A stretch of 64,000 nt of DNA from Pseudaestuariivita atlantica (GTDB lineage Bacteria; Pseudomonadota; Alphaproteobacteria; Rhodobacterales; Rhodobacteraceae), in contig NZ_AQQZ01000003.1 of assembly GCF_001205715.1 (NCBI RefSeq), positions 310,001-374,000 of the forward strand. The letters run 5' to 3'. Of the stretch, positions 7,957-17,197 are shown one piece after another (the first letter of the stretch is position 1; every line of letters starts with the position of its first letter). The position numbers and the translations under genes are program-made. The notes beneath the pieces were generated by a model. The model was given only the letters and a program-made list of their open reading frames with translations. It did no database searches and was not told where the DNA came from.

Positions 7957-7980
7957 ACCGGGCGCCCGAAGGCGCCCGGT
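7957..7980. terminator. Bidirectional terminator
   Basis: ACCGGGCGCC (7957-7966) pairs with GGCGCCCGGT (7971-7980), loop CGAA. It separates the convergent PLDc_N copy 2 and the DUF992 gene. Confidence 0.85.
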
Positions 7981-7994
7981 TGTCGTTTGGCGGA

Positions 7995-8504
7995 TTACGA
8001 GTCGACCTTCGTCAGTTCAAGCGAGGTCAGACCGACGGCCAGGTTCAGGCCGCGTTTGCCTTCGATACGCAGCGGCTGCAGGCCCACGTTCTTGGCGTTA
8101 CCACCGATCAGCGCGTTCGCGCCGAGGCCGATGCCAAGGGCCGCGTCAGCCGAGAAACCGGTGTAGTTGCCGGTCAGCGGCGCGTCGCCGGGGTTGTTGC
8201 CCTTCGGCGTGTAGACCACCCACGACATGAAGTTTTCGGCGGTCACACCCACGTCGATGCCCAGTTTCTTGAGCTTGCCGGTGTATTGTTCCTTGGTGCC
8301 GTCTTCGCGGGTGAAGCGGCAGTCGGCGTCACGGGACGAGCCCAGAAGCAGGCCGAATCCGCCTTCGATCGTGCAGTCGAGAACGCCGAGGCGCACGGCC
8401 TCGTTCTTCAGCCGGTTGGCATCCGGGCCGTTCGTATCGGCAAGCGCAGCAGGAGCTGCAACGGCGAGCGCGACAGCGACTTTGATGGCATTGGACAGTT
8501 TCAT
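7995..8504 (-). CDS. DUF992 domain secreted protein
   Basis: 169 residues with a clear Sec signal peptide (MKLSNAIKVAVALAVAAPAALA, cleavage about residue 22). The mature part shows the DUF992 pattern: LGVLDCTIEGGFGLLLGSSRDADCRF, EQYTGKLKKLGIDVGVT, LTGNYTGFSADAALGIGLGANALIGG, and a C-terminal GLNLAVGLTSLEL. The two Cys residues of the first block may form a disulphide. Probably a small periplasmic or outer-membrane beta-rich protein; its role is not known. ATG at 8504 follows a GGAAGGATGAG ribosome site, so longer upstream frames are rejected. Confidence 0.88.
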   Translation of the reverse strand: MKLSNAIKVAVALAVAAPAALADTNGPDANRLKNEAVRLGVLDCTIEGGFGLLLGSSRDADCRFTREDGTKEQYTGKLKKLGIDVGVTAENFMSWVVYTPKGNNPGDAPLTGNYTGFSADAALGIGLGANALIGGNAKNVGLQPLRIEGKRGLNLAVGLTSLELTKVDS

Positions 8505-8736
8505 GTACTCATCCTTCCTTTGTGGAACGCCAGGCTGGAAACCAGCCGGACCTTGGCCCGAAGGCCGCAGTGCGCGGGATATAAATCCGATCCGCGCAAC
8601 CAAGAAGCGCATTTGCGGAATGAGACCATTGCCGAAAATGCATAGCTGAACGTCTTGAAGGCGCGAAAGTTCCACGGGATCGGAAAACTGGCCTGGACGG
8701 GTCGAAAACCGGCAGAAGATTGCTAGTTTACGCGAC

Positions 8737-9159
8737 ATGCGCTGGCTTTTGCTGATCCTTCTTCCCGCCCCCGCCCTCGCCTGGGACCATACGATCGGGG
8801 ATGTGTGCACGTTGTGGCATGTGACGGAGAGCGCAGAGATACGCCTGACCCATGATCCGTCGGGGCCGCTTTACACGATGACGGTGACGCGTGCGGCGGG
8901 TTGGCCTGACAGCCCGTGGTTCGGGATGCGGTTCGACGGGGCGCGCGGCAACGTGATCTCGACCACGCGGCATGTCCGGTCCGAGGACATGACCGGCATC
9001 TTCGTGGCCGATACCGGGTTCGGCAACGTGCTGGACGGGTTGCAGTTCAACGACGTGGCCTATGCGCTGACCGAGGGCGAGTTCGCCGCTTTCCCGCTGG
9101 AAGGCGCCGCCCCGCACGTGCAGGCCTTCCGCGAATGCGCGGGCGTGCCCGCCGTCTGA
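8737..9159 (+). CDS. Secreted hypothetical protein
   Basis: 140 residues with a short signal peptide (MRWLLLILLPAPALA, cleavage after residue 15). The mature protein starts WDHTIGDVCTLWHVTESAEIRLTHDP and contains two Cys residues (in GDVC and FRECAG) that could pair. No catalytic motif is visible. Similar small periplasmic proteins are common in Rhodobacteraceae but I do not recognise a named family. It is flanked by non-coding spacers and appears to be monocistronic. Confidence 0.7.
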   Translation: MRWLLLILLPAPALAWDHTIGDVCTLWHVTESAEIRLTHDPSGPLYTMTVTRAAGWPDSPWFGMRFDGARGNVISTTRHVRSEDMTGIFVADTGFGNVLDGLQFNDVAYALTEGEFAAFPLEGAAPHVQAFRECAGVPAV

Positions 9160-9282
9160 GGCACGGGGGCAGCGCACGGTCATCTCAGCCCCGGTTAACG
9201 GCTTGGCCTTACATCCCTTCCCCGCGCCGACCCACGCGGCGCGAGCGTCGAGGAAGGCCCGCATGGGGCCGGGAAGGGTGAG

Positions 9283-11571
9283 ATGAACAAGGCGATTACC
9301 GATGGCGTCGTGCTGATGCCGACCCCGTTTGCGGACGGTCTGGATGTGTGGTCGAGCGGCGACGGTACGCCGGGATCGCCCACGTATGATAACGCGGCCA
9401 ACGCGTCCTTTGTCCCGGCGGACCAGGATTTCGGCGGATGTCTGGAGATTGCCAAGCAATCCTCGGTCACCCGCGTGCGGTATACCGGCGAAACGCCGCT
9501 GCTGCCCGGCTGCTACTTGCGCATCACCGCGCGCGTGAAGGCCATTTCCGGAGCCCTGCCGCAGGTCCGGATCGGTGCATGGGCCGGGTTGCCGGGCGGG
9601 GCCAATGCCTCGGGCGTGGTGCAGGTCGGGCCAAGCGTCGACATCCTCACCTACGGCGACGTGGTCGAGGTGAGCGCCATTGTCGGCTCCGCAACGCGCA
9701 CCGGCATCGACATGGCGTGGGGGATCGACCCGTCCTATGGCCATTTCGGCATCGACCTGACCGGTCCCAATGGCGGGATCGTGCGCATCGACGACATCGT
9801 GATCGAGGACATCACCGGCGCGTTCCTGCGCGACCTGATCCCGTTCGTCGACGTCCGCGACTACGGAGCCATCGGGGATGGCACGACCGACAACCGCGAC
9901 GCGTTCGAAGCGGCGGATGCCGCAGCCGAGGGTCGCCGCGTGTTCGTGCCCGAGGGCGTCTATCGCCTGAATGGCAACCTGACCATGCAGTCCGAGATGG
10001 AGTTCGTGGGCACCCTGTCGATGCCCGACAGCGCGATCCTGAGCCTGATCAAGGACTTCTCCCTGCCGCCCTATATCGACGCGTTCGGTGACGAGGAAAC
10101 GGGGTTCAAGAAGGCGTTCCAGGCGCTTCTGAACAACGTCGATCACGAGGTGCTGGATCTGCGCGGGCGCGTGGTGTCGATCACCCAACCGATCGACATG
10201 CAGGCCACCGTCGGCAACATCACCACCTTCAAGCAGCGCCGCCAGATCAAGAACGGGACCTTCTATGTCGAAGGGTCGGGCGGGCCGTGGTCCACCACCA
10301 CCGTGACCAGCCAGGCGCAGTATTCGTCGAACGACAGCAAGAAGCTGACCAACGTCACCAACGTGAACAACATCCCCGTCGGGTCGCTGGTCACCGGCAA
10401 CGGTGTCGGGCGCGAGGTGTATGTCACCTCGAAGAATGTCGGCGCGCAGGAAGTGTCGCTGTCATCGGCGCTTTACGACGCGTCGGGCACGCAGAGCTAT
10501 ACCTTCCGGCGGTTCAAGCCGGTCCTCGACTTTTCCGGCTTTGCCAGCCTGTCGAAATTCGAGGTGCAGGACATCGAGTTCGTCCTGAATTTCGAGGCGT
10601 CGGGCATCATGCTGGCGCCGACCGGGTCGATTTTCCACATCAAGGATTGCGTCTTCGACGAACCGAAGGACCGCGCGGTCTTTTCCATCGGGACGGGCTG
10701 CCAGGGCATGAAGATCGACCGGTGCCAGTTCCTGTCGGGCGAATTCGACGAGCTGGCGCAGAACCGGTCCTCGATTGCCGTGGTGGCGCATTCCAACGAC
10801 GTGAAGCTGCGCAACAACCGGTCGACCCGGCTGCGGCATTTCGCGGTGCTGCGGTCGTCCCAGAACATCATCGCCAACAACCACTTCTTCCAGGGCGACA
10901 CGGCGTCGAACGGCATCAGGACGGCGGGGATCGTGCTGGCGGACAACGCGGCCAACACCACCATTGTCGGCAACTATATCGACAATTGTTTCATCGAGTG
11001 GACGAACGAGGGGGACGCGACCCCCGATTTCACCAGCGGGTTCAGTTTCGCGGGCCTGTCGATCACGAACAACGTCGGCCTGTGTTCCAGCGTGGCGCCG
11101 TGGTTCGCGTTCATCGTGGTCAAACCCTACGGGTCGGGCAACTTCCTGAACGGGCTGAGTGTGAACGGCAACATGTTCCGGGCGCTGAACGGCCAGATCG
11201 ACCGGGTCGAGCGGGTGGACACGACCTTTGCCGATCTCGATTTCACGCGCACCAAGGCGGTCGAGTTCCGGGGCAATACGTTCCACAACGTGGCCGACCA
11301 GGTTGAGAACCCGGCGCGGGCGGAGCACGACCAGAATTCGACCAGCACCACGTGGACGATCGATTGCACCGACATCCTTCCGTTCCGCGGGCGCGTCCGG
11401 TCGGTGGAGGGGTTCGCGGTGACATCGCGGCTGAGGAATTCCGCGAACGTGGGCGTGTACGAGAACCCCTATTTCGACACCGAGGAAGGCTCGAACGGGC
11501 GCGAGGTGCACGTGAAATGGGGCACGGCGGTGCGCGGCGACATCAACGTGATGGTGCGGATCGACAAGTGA
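9283..11571 (+). CDS. Right-handed parallel beta-helix protein (pectate-lyase-3 / GH28-like)
   Basis: 762 residues. An N-terminal beta-sandwich-like region (about 1-185: GCYLRITARVKAISGALPQVRIG) precedes the typical entry to a parallel beta-helix, VRDYGAIGDGTTDNRDAFEAADAA, about residues 190-215, and GRRVFVPEGVYRLNGNL. The middle carries beta-helix rungs rich in N-N ladders (NDVKLRNNRSTRLRHFAVLRSSQNIIANNHFFQG; LSITNNVGL; LSVNGNMF). The C-terminus is a small beta domain. There is no signal peptide. The architecture resembles phage or gene-transfer-agent tailspikes and polysaccharide lyases; substrate is unknown. The gene starts 13 bases after GGGAAGGGTGAG and stands alone. Confidence 0.8.
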   Translation: MNKAITDGVVLMPTPFADGLDVWSSGDGTPGSPTYDNAANASFVPADQDFGGCLEIAKQSSVTRVRYTGETPLLPGCYLRITARVKAISGALPQVRIGAWAGLPGGANASGVVQVGPSVDILTYGDVVEVSAIVGSATRTGIDMAWGIDPSYGHFGIDLTGPNGGIVRIDDIVIEDITGAFLRDLIPFVDVRDYGAIGDGTTDNRDAFEAADAAAEGRRVFVPEGVYRLNGNLTMQSEMEFVGTLSMPDSAILSLIKDFSLPPYIDAFGDEETGFKKAFQALLNNVDHEVLDLRGRVVSITQPIDMQATVGNITTFKQRRQIKNGTFYVEGSGGPWSTTTVTSQAQYSSNDSKKLTNVTNVNNIPVGSLVTGNGVGREVYVTSKNVGAQEVSLSSALYDASGTQSYTFRRFKPVLDFSGFASLSKFEVQDIEFVLNFEASGIMLAPTGSIFHIKDCVFDEPKDRAVFSIGTGCQGMKIDRCQFLSGEFDELAQNRSSIAVVAHSNDVKLRNNRSTRLRHFAVLRSSQNIIANNHFFQGDTASNGIRTAGIVLADNAANTTIVGNYIDNCFIEWTNEGDATPDFTSGFSFAGLSITNNVGLCSSVAPWFAFIVVKPYGSGNFLNGLSVNGNMFRALNGQIDRVERVDTTFADLDFTRTKAVEFRGNTFHNVADQVENPARAEHDQNSTSTTWTIDCTDILPFRGRVRSVEGFAVTSRLRNSANVGVYENPYFDTEEGSNGREVHVKWGTAVRGDINVMVRIDK

Positions 11572-11577
11572 TCGAAG

Positions 11578-11612
11578 GGCCTGTGGCGGGGTCAGAATTC
11601 CCGCCACAGGCC
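11578..11612. terminator. Bidirectional hairpin terminator holding a stop codon in its loop
   Basis: GGCCTGTGGCGGG (11578-11590) pairs perfectly with CCCGCCACAGGCC (11600-11612). The stop codon of the minus-strand outer-membrane gene (11592-11594) is in the 9-base loop and the right arm encodes its last residues. Confidence 0.85.
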
Positions 11613-12257
11613 GACCTTCATCTGGACCGAGTCGTCTCCGATCACGCCGTATTCGATGCCGATCTCGGTCGCGAAGCCGGTGCGCCGTGGCCGCAGCACC
11701 ACGACACCCGCGACACGCGCGAATGCCTCGTCGCCCGATGGAAGCCCGGTTTGAAGCTGAGCATAGGTTTTCATCCCGTTGGGCCAGCCAAGGCCAAAGG
11801 TCAGGTCCAGCTTGTAATCGGCAGCGCCGTCTTCGAGCGTCACTTCGGCGACCGCGTCGGCCGCGAACCAGCCGGTGCTTTCCCCCCGCGCAAAGCCGTA
11901 GCCGTATGACAGACCGGGGCGCACGACACTGGCAGCGCCGATCTGGCCGATACCCAGTTCCACGCTGAGGACGTGTCCGCCCTCCGTCATCCTCACGGGC
12001 CAGCCCGCGAAAAGCACGAACTTGCCGTCGCCCGAGACCGAGCGGCCGGCATCGATGCCCACGGTCAGGCGCGGCGTCAGGCCGTATTCCAGGAAAAGCG
12101 CGGTGTATTGAGTGATCGGCACAGTCAGCGGATCGCTGCGATCCATGCCGGTGCGGTGGGTCAGGCTGACAAAGCCCGTGCCCTTTTCGCGCGGCCACGC
12201 CCCGGCCGAAAGCTCTGACGCGCAGAGGGCAAGGCAAAGGAGCAGGGCACGGGTCAT
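11592..12257 (-). CDS. Outer-membrane beta-barrel protein
   Basis: 221 residues with a signal peptide (MTRALLLCLALCASELSAGAW). The mature chain is a series of amphipathic beta strands separated by short turns (FVSLTHRTGM; TALFLEYGLTPRLTVGIDAGRS; GKFVLFAGWPVR; YKLDLTFGLGW) and ends in Phe (GLWREF), the classical C-terminal recognition residue for BAM-dependent barrels. Length and strand number suggest an 8-10-stranded barrel. No specific channel family was recognised. It converges on the beta-helix gene with a shared terminator. Confidence 0.75.
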   Translation of the reverse strand: MTRALLLCLALCASELSAGAWPREKGTGFVSLTHRTGMDRSDPLTVPITQYTALFLEYGLTPRLTVGIDAGRSVSGDGKFVLFAGWPVRMTEGGHVLSVELGIGQIGAASVVRPGLSYGYGFARGESTGWFAADAVAEVTLEDGAADYKLDLTFGLGWPNGMKTYAQLQTGLPSGDEAFARVAGVVVLRPRRTGFATEIGIEYGVIGDDSVQMKVGLWREF

Positions 12258-12350
12258 GACCCGTTAACCCTCGGTCATCTTGGTGAACAACTGGTTAACG
12301 GGCGCGTTTGCGAACTGGCATCGGGCAAGGCGCTGGCGTATAGGCGGCGC

Positions 12351-13202
12351 ATGTTGACCGACGTGACCCCCGAATTGCTGGCACAGGCCATTGCCGCGCA
12401 CCGCGCCGCCGGGGGCGATGCGATCTCGAGGCTGGGATATTTCACCAAACCGTTCCGCGTGGCCGAAGGGCCGCTTGGCGGTCTCGTCGTCAAGAGGTAC
12501 CGCGCGCCGGGTGATGCGGCGCTGCTGGACCGGATGGCGCGGGCGCACGATGCATACGTGGCGCTGCTGGCCGATGCGGGCGTGCCGGTGCCGGATACCG
12601 GGTTTCACTTGATCGACGGGGCGCCGGTCGTCGTGCAGGACGGGCTTCCCGACGCGTCGATGATGCGCCCGCTGATGCAGGACGCGACGCGGGACGAAGC
12701 GATCCGGTATTGCGACGCCGCCGGATCGGTCATCGCGCGGTTCTGGCACCACGTGACCGACCACCCCGAGCGCGTGGGTTTTCACCCCTCGATCCGCAAC
12801 TTCGCGATTGTCGAGGACGAGGCGATCTTCTTCGACACGTTCCCGCCGCTGATCGGGTACAGCCGGGACGAGATGGGGCGACTGTTGCTCACCTTCTCGG
12901 AAAGCGCGCTGATGCGGGGGGTTGGGCCGTTCATCAAGGGCCGCGTGACGGCTATCCAGGACGAATGGTATTCCCCCGCCGGGACGCTGGTTGGCCTTGT
13001 CGGGTCGGCCTGCCGCCTGCGGCCCGACGATGCCGAGGCGTTCCTCGACTGGGGTCGCGGCTTTGCCAACCAGCACATGGCACCCTGGGCCGAGGAAGCG
13101 GTGGCCGAGATGCAGGAGCCGCCGCGCCTGTCGGGATTGTGGACAGGGATGCGGCGGGCGATGGGGCTTGTCGGCGAACCGAACCTCAAATCCGGTCAGT
13201 AA
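12351..13202 (+). CDS. Kinase-fold (aminoglycoside-phosphotransferase-like) hypothetical protein
   Basis: 283 residues, cytoplasmic. The chain reads like a degenerate small-molecule kinase: a glycine/lysine segment GPLGGLVVKRYRAPGDAALLDRMARAHDAYVALLADAGVPVPDTG (N-lobe with Lys and the helix), then HPSIRNFAIVEDEAIFFDTFPP, which matches the catalytic-loop/DFG region of APH-type folds (H-x5-N-x8-FDTFPP, with N and D available for metal). It may belong to DUF6206, which I recall with a similar FDTFPP signature, but this is not certain. Substrate unknown. It has its own short spacer and no obvious operon partners. Confidence 0.6.
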   Translation: MLTDVTPELLAQAIAAHRAAGGDAISRLGYFTKPFRVAEGPLGGLVVKRYRAPGDAALLDRMARAHDAYVALLADAGVPVPDTGFHLIDGAPVVVQDGLPDASMMRPLMQDATRDEAIRYCDAAGSVIARFWHHVTDHPERVGFHPSIRNFAIVEDEAIFFDTFPPLIGYSRDEMGRLLLTFSESALMRGVGPFIKGRVTAIQDEWYSPAGTLVGLVGSACRLRPDDAEAFLDWGRGFANQHMAPWAEEAVAEMQEPPRLSGLWTGMRRAMGLVGEPNLKSGQ

Positions 13203-13208
13203 CGCGCG

Positions 13209-13628
13209 TCAGACGGCCACATCCGGCGTGGGCAGCTTGGTCACGCCGTCGATCAGCCAGCCATCGGGCCCCTCGATCATGTAGTATTCCAGCACGTGCG
13301 TCTGACCGGCACGGTCGCGGATCAGGACCTTCTGGCGGCTGACTGGCCCCACATTGTCGCGTTCGAGGAACTGCACCTCGGCCGGGCGCCAGACCATCGG
13401 GTAGCCACGCTGCACCATCATGCCAAACCGGTCCGCCGATCCGAAGAGCCGCTGGATCGTGGGCGAGGCGAAGGTGAAGGCCGTGGCGAAATCATCGGCC
13501 TTGAATGCCTCGATCTGGCTTTCGATCGTGTCCTCGATCGTCGCGGACGATCCCTGCGCCAGCGTCACGCTCGCCGCGGCGAAAAACGTGACGCCCACCA
13601 CCAGCGCGGCGTAGAAGAAGTTTCGCAT
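13209..13628 (-). CDS. DUF4864 secreted protein
   Basis: 139 residues with a signal peptide (MRNFFYAALVVGVTFFAAASVTLAQ). The mature part IEDTIESQIEAFKADDFATAFTFASPTIQRLFGSADRFGMMVQRGYPMVWRPAEVQF and WLIDGV matches DUF4864, a SnoaL/NTF2-like small fold. Probably periplasmic; function is unknown. It ends 6 bases from the stop of the convergent kinase-fold gene with no separate terminator. Confidence 0.82.
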   Translation of the reverse strand: MRNFFYAALVVGVTFFAAASVTLAQGSSATIEDTIESQIEAFKADDFATAFTFASPTIQRLFGSADRFGMMVQRGYPMVWRPAEVQFLERDNVGPVSRQKVLIRDRAGQTHVLEYYMIEGPDGWLIDGVTKLPTPDVAV

Positions 13629-13716
13629 CGTTCTGTCTCCCCGTTATCCATACCGGACTTACGAAGGGAGGTAGCCTGAAGTTTCACGCCGTCCACGCGG
13701 GGCCGGGTGGCGGAAA

Positions 13717-15294
13717 TCAGCCGACGAGGTCGCCGGCCAGCGCCTTGTCGATCAGCGCGATGGTTTCGTCCACGCCGTAAAGCGCGATGAAGCCGCCGAA
13801 CCGCGGGCCCTGGCTGGCGCCCAGAAGAACCTCGTAAAGCGCCTTGAACCAGTCGCGCAGCGGATCGAAGCGGTCACGCCCGACGGCATAGACCACCGAT
13901 TGCAGCGCCTCGTCCTCGACCGGGCCGTCATAGGCGGCAAGCTCGGCCCGCAGGGCCTGAAGCGCCTCGCGCTCGGCATCGGTCGGCAGGCGGTGCTGCC
14001 GGGTGGGTTTGACGTGATCGTTGAAATAGCGCACGGCGAAGCCTGCGGCGGCGTCGAGGTCGGGGTTCGCCTCGGGCGTGGCGTCGGGTGCGTAGCGGCG
14101 AATGAAGCCCCACAGCTGCGCCTTGTCCTCGGCCCCCGACACGCTGGCGAGGTTCAGAAGCATCGCGAACGGCACGACGAGGTTCGACGCGGGCACGTTG
14201 TGCCCGTGGATGTGGAACACCGGGTTCGACAGGCGCGCCTTGGCGTCCTGACCGGGATAGGCGCGCAACTGCTGGTGGTACTCGTCAACCGCCTTGGGGA
14301 TCACGTCGAAATAGAGCCGTTTTGCCGTCTTCGGCTTCTGGTACATGAAGTATTGCAGGCTTTCCGGCGCGGCATAGGCGAGCCAGTCTTCCATCGATAG
14401 ACCGTTGCCCTTGGATTTCGAAATCTTCTGGCCGTGCTCGTCGTTGAACAATTCGTAGGACAAGGATTCCGGCGGCTGTTTGCCCAGCGCGCGGCAGATC
14501 TTGGTACTTTGGGTCACGCTGTCGATCAGATCCTTGCCGGACATCTCGTAATCGACGCCCAGCGCGGCCCAGCGCATGGCCCAGTCGGGCTTCCACTGCA
14601 TCTTGACGTTGCCGCCCGTGACAGGGATTTCCACGCGCTCGCCATCGGGTTCCTCGTAGACGATGGTGCCCTTCGCCACGTTGCGTTCCAGCGTCGGCAC
14701 CTGCAGGACGTGGCCGGTTTTCGGAGAGATCGGCAGGAAGCAGGAATAGGTCGCGCGCCGCTCTTCGCCGAGGGTGGGCAGCATGATCTCCTGTATCTTG
14801 TCGAAGCGTTCCAGCGCGACCAGCAGCATCTCGTCGAACTTGCCCGAGGTGTAATAGTCGGTCGCGCTTGCGAACTCGTATTCGAACCCGAAGCTGTCGA
14901 GGAAATCACACAGCATCGCGTTGTTGTGCTGCGCGAACCCTTCATGCGTGCCGAAAGGATCGCGCACCTTGGTCAGCGGCAGGTGCAGGTCCTGCTTCAG
15001 CTCTTCCTGCATCGGGACGTTGCCCGGCACCTTGCGGAACCCGTCCATGTCATCGGAGAAACAGATGAGCCGGGTGGGGATGTCCGACAGCAACTCGAAC
15101 GCGCGACGGACCATGGTGGTACGCGCGACCTCCCCGAAGGTGCCGATATGCGGCAGGCCCGACGGGCCATAGCCTGTCTGGAACAGCACGTGCCCCTTTT
15201 CGGGCGGGGCCTTCTGGTAGCGTTTGAGCACCCGGCGCGCTTCTTCGAACGGCCAGGCCTTGGCGTCCATCGCCATCTCGCGCAGATCGGTCAT
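13717..15294 (-). CDS. lysK: Lysyl-tRNA synthetase, class I
   Basis: Charges tRNA-Lys. The 525-residue protein is a class I enzyme (archaeal type), the form normal in Rhodobacterales rather than the class II LysS. The HIGH motif appears as HIGT (residues 49-52) and the KMSKS loop as KISKS (residues 290-294). Other family blocks include [17 protein letters not shown] near residue 80 and [14 protein letters not shown]. The C-terminal helical anticodon-binding part is intact. ATG at 15294; divergent from the TerB-like gene. Confidence 0.96.
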   Translation of the reverse strand: MTDLREMAMDAKAWPFEEARRVLKRYQKAPPEKGHVLFQTGYGPSGLPHIGTFGEVARTTMVRRAFELLSDIPTRLICFSDDMDGFRKVPGNVPMQEELKQDLHLPLTKVRDPFGTHEGFAQHNNAMLCDFLDSFGFEYEFASATDYYTSGKFDEMLLVALERFDKIQEIMLPTLGEERRATYSCFLPISPKTGHVLQVPTLERNVAKGTIVYEEPDGERVEIPVTGGNVKMQWKPDWAMRWAALGVDYEMSGKDLIDSVTQSTKICRALGKQPPESLSYELFNDEHGQKISKSKGNGLSMEDWLAYAAPESLQYFMYQKPKTAKRLYFDVIPKAVDEYHQQLRAYPGQDAKARLSNPVFHIHGHNVPASNLVVPFAMLLNLASVSGAEDKAQLWGFIRRYAPDATPEANPDLDAAAGFAVRYFNDHVKPTRQHRLPTDAEREALQALRAELAAYDGPVEDEALQSVVYAVGRDRFDPLRDWFKALYEVLLGASQGPRFGGFIALYGVDETIALIDKALAGDLVG

Positions 15295-15422
15295 GTCGGG
15301 GTCTCCGGGTCAGGTTCGGGTGCGGACGGCGTCTGGGCGCCCGCACCGCGCCGCTACCTATTGCGGCAGGCTTGGGACGTCAATAAATTGAGACCATCCT
15401 CCTCCGACGGAACCTGACCCAA

Positions 15423-15848
15423 ATGACCGAGTCCCAGAATCCCCTGCTCAGTGCGCAGGACTGCCTAGTCGCGCTGATGATCGCCGTCTCCGCCTCTGAC
15501 GAGAACCTGCGCACGGTGGAGCTTGTCAAGATCGAAACGGGCGTGAACACGCTGCCGATCTTTGCCGAGTACGACACCGACCGCATGCGCGAGGTGGCGG
15601 GGATCGTGTTCGACCTGTTCGAACAGGAGGACGGGCTGGACGCGCTGTTCGGCCTTGTCCGCGAGAACCTGCCGGAGCGGCTCTTCGAGACGGGATACGC
15701 GCTGGCCTGCGACGTGGCCGCGGCGGACGGAACGCTGCGCGAGCCCGAACTGCGGCTGCTGGAGGAGATCCGGTACGAACTGAATATCGACCGGCTGCAC
15801 GCCGCCGCGATCGAACGCGGCGCGCGGGCGCGGCACCTGCGCGTCTGA
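15423..15848 (+). CDS. TerB-family tellurite-resistance-type protein
   Basis: 141 residues, all-helical. The TerB pattern is seen twice: LVALMIAVSASDENLRTVELVKIE and ALACDVAAADGTLREPELRLLEEIRYEL, each with the acidic AxSDxxxxxxE / AxADGxxxxxE metal-site arrangement of the family. Found in many Rhodobacteraceae without other ter genes, so tellurite resistance is not implied. It is divergent from lysK and followed by a double hairpin. Confidence 0.8.
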   Translation: MTESQNPLLSAQDCLVALMIAVSASDENLRTVELVKIETGVNTLPIFAEYDTDRMREVAGIVFDLFEQEDGLDALFGLVRENLPERLFETGYALACDVAAADGTLREPELRLLEEIRYELNIDRLHAAAIERGARARHLRV

Positions 15849-15855
15849 ACAAGGG

Positions 15856-15915
15856 GGTCGGCTGACGAGCAGCCGACCTACGCGGGGGTGTAGGTCGGCT
15901 GATCTCAGCCGACCT
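15856..15915. terminator. Double GGTCGGCTG hairpin (REP-like) at convergent gene ends
   Basis: Two related stems: GGTCGGCTG (15856-15864) with CAGCCGACC (15870-15878), and AGGTCGGCTG (15892-15901) with CAGCCGACCT (15906-15915). The arms are near-identical copies, so the unit is duplicated. The second stem overlaps the stop codon of the P450 gene. Confidence 0.8.
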
Positions 15916-17158
15916 CCCACCTGACAGGAACGGAGACCGGGCCACGGAACGCCCATCCGTCGAACCGGACCTCGCCATCGAGGCGGAGCGAGGGAAGGCG
16001 TGCGAAGAGGCGCGGCAGGGCGATGTCGCCGATCAGGACCCGGCTGATCGCCGCGCCCGCGCAGAAATGCGGCCCCGCCCCGAAACTGAGCGCCTTGCTG
16101 CAATCCTGCCGCATGTCGAAGGCGTCGGGCGCCTCGAAGACCCGTTCATCGCGGTTGCCCGACCCGAACATCAGGAATACCCGGTCGCCCACCTGCATGT
16201 CCGCCCCGTGAAGGGTGCACGGCGCGCGCAATTCGCGGGGCGACATGCCGATGGGAGACATCCAGCGCGCGTATTCCTCGAACGCGTCGCGCCACGTGGC
16301 CGCGCCCTCCGCGATCAGGGCGCGCTGATCGGGGTGTGCCAGAAGTGCATAGGCTGCGCCCGCGATGGCGTCGCGCGGCTCGTTCTGGCCGCCGGAGATG
16401 GCAAGTTTGACGTTGGCGCGCAGCTGTGCGCCCGAAAGGCCCGCCCGGCGCTGCACCTCGACCAGCCCGAATTCCGGCCCGTCACCCGCCGCCAGCATCG
16501 CGTCGATATGCCGGTCGATGGAAGCGGTGCAGTCGTGGCACCGCGCCTCCGTTTCGGGGTGACCGGCATAGTTCGCGCAGCCGTCGATCATGCCCTGGCT
16601 GACGCGGTCCATCTCTTGCCAGTCCATGTTCGGCAGGCCGGTCACCGCCTTCAGCGCCTCGGCCGACACCGGCATCGCGTAGTCGCGCACAAGGTCCGCC
16701 CTGCCCCGGCCCTCGATCCGGTCGAGCACCGCCTCGGTCGCGTCGGCAAAGGCCGCCGTCCACACGTCGCGCACCGTGCGCGGGCTGACCGAGGGAAAAA
16801 TCGCGCGGCGTTCGGCCTGGTGCGCGTCGCCATCGCGGCGCATCATGTTCTGCCCCATCAGGCGCGTCATCAGCCCCTCGGGCTGGTCGGAGGAAAACAC
16901 CTCGATCCGCTTTTCCTCGCGGAAGATGTCGTCGCGCCGGGTGATCAGCCACGCGCCCAGTTGCGGCACGAAGGCGACCGGCATGTCGGCGCGCAGCGTC
17001 CGCAGAACGGGATAGGGATCGGCGCGGAACGCGTCCGGATCGATGTCGAATACCGGTCCCCGCGCGCCCATGGTCAGGAAATCCAGACCCGGTTCGGCCG
17101 CCGAAGTCGGGAAAACCGCACCTCCGAACCAATTGACCGGAAACCGAAAACTGGCCAC
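15905..17158 (-). CDS. Cytochrome P450
   Basis: Haem monooxygenase, 417 residues from a GTG at 17158 (ATG at 17071 or an upstream ATG at 17218 are alternatives; the latter would overlap the divergent transpeptidase gene). The haem-ligand loop FGAGPHFCAGAAISR carries the proximal Cys, and the ExxR-type helix EEYARW lies before it. The I-helix reads ISGGQNEPRDAI, so the usual acid-Thr pair (Asp-Thr in P450cam) is replaced by Asn-Glu. No ferredoxin or reductase gene is adjacent. Soluble, bacterial class I type by length; substrate unknown. Confidence 0.9.
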   Translation of the reverse strand: MASFRFPVNWFGGAVFPTSAAEPGLDFLTMGARGPVFDIDPDAFRADPYPVLRTLRADMPVAFVPQLGAWLITRRDDIFREEKRIEVFSSDQPEGLMTRLMGQNMMRRDGDAHQAERRAIFPSVSPRTVRDVWTAAFADATEAVLDRIEGRGRADLVRDYAMPVSAEALKAVTGLPNMDWQEMDRVSQGMIDGCANYAGHPETEARCHDCTASIDRHIDAMLAAGDGPEFGLVEVQRRAGLSGAQLRANVKLAISGGQNEPRDAIAGAAYALLAHPDQRALIAEGAATWRDAFEEYARWMSPIGMSPRELRAPCTLHGADMQVGDRVFLMFGSGNRDERVFEAPDAFDMRQDCSKALSFGAGPHFCAGAAISRVLIGDIALPRLFARLPSLRLDGEVRFDGWAFRGPVSVPVRWEVG

Positions 17159-17197
17159 GCTTGATCCCGATTTAAGACCTTTATTCCGGAGACTGCC

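Noticed and set aside
8728-10188. 486-codon minus-strand frame over the secreted protein and beta-helix genes
   Set aside because: Shadow frame; both plus-strand genes have better evidence.
15423-15848. Tellurite resistance function
   Set aside because: A lone TerB-like protein without terACDEZ does not support resistance.
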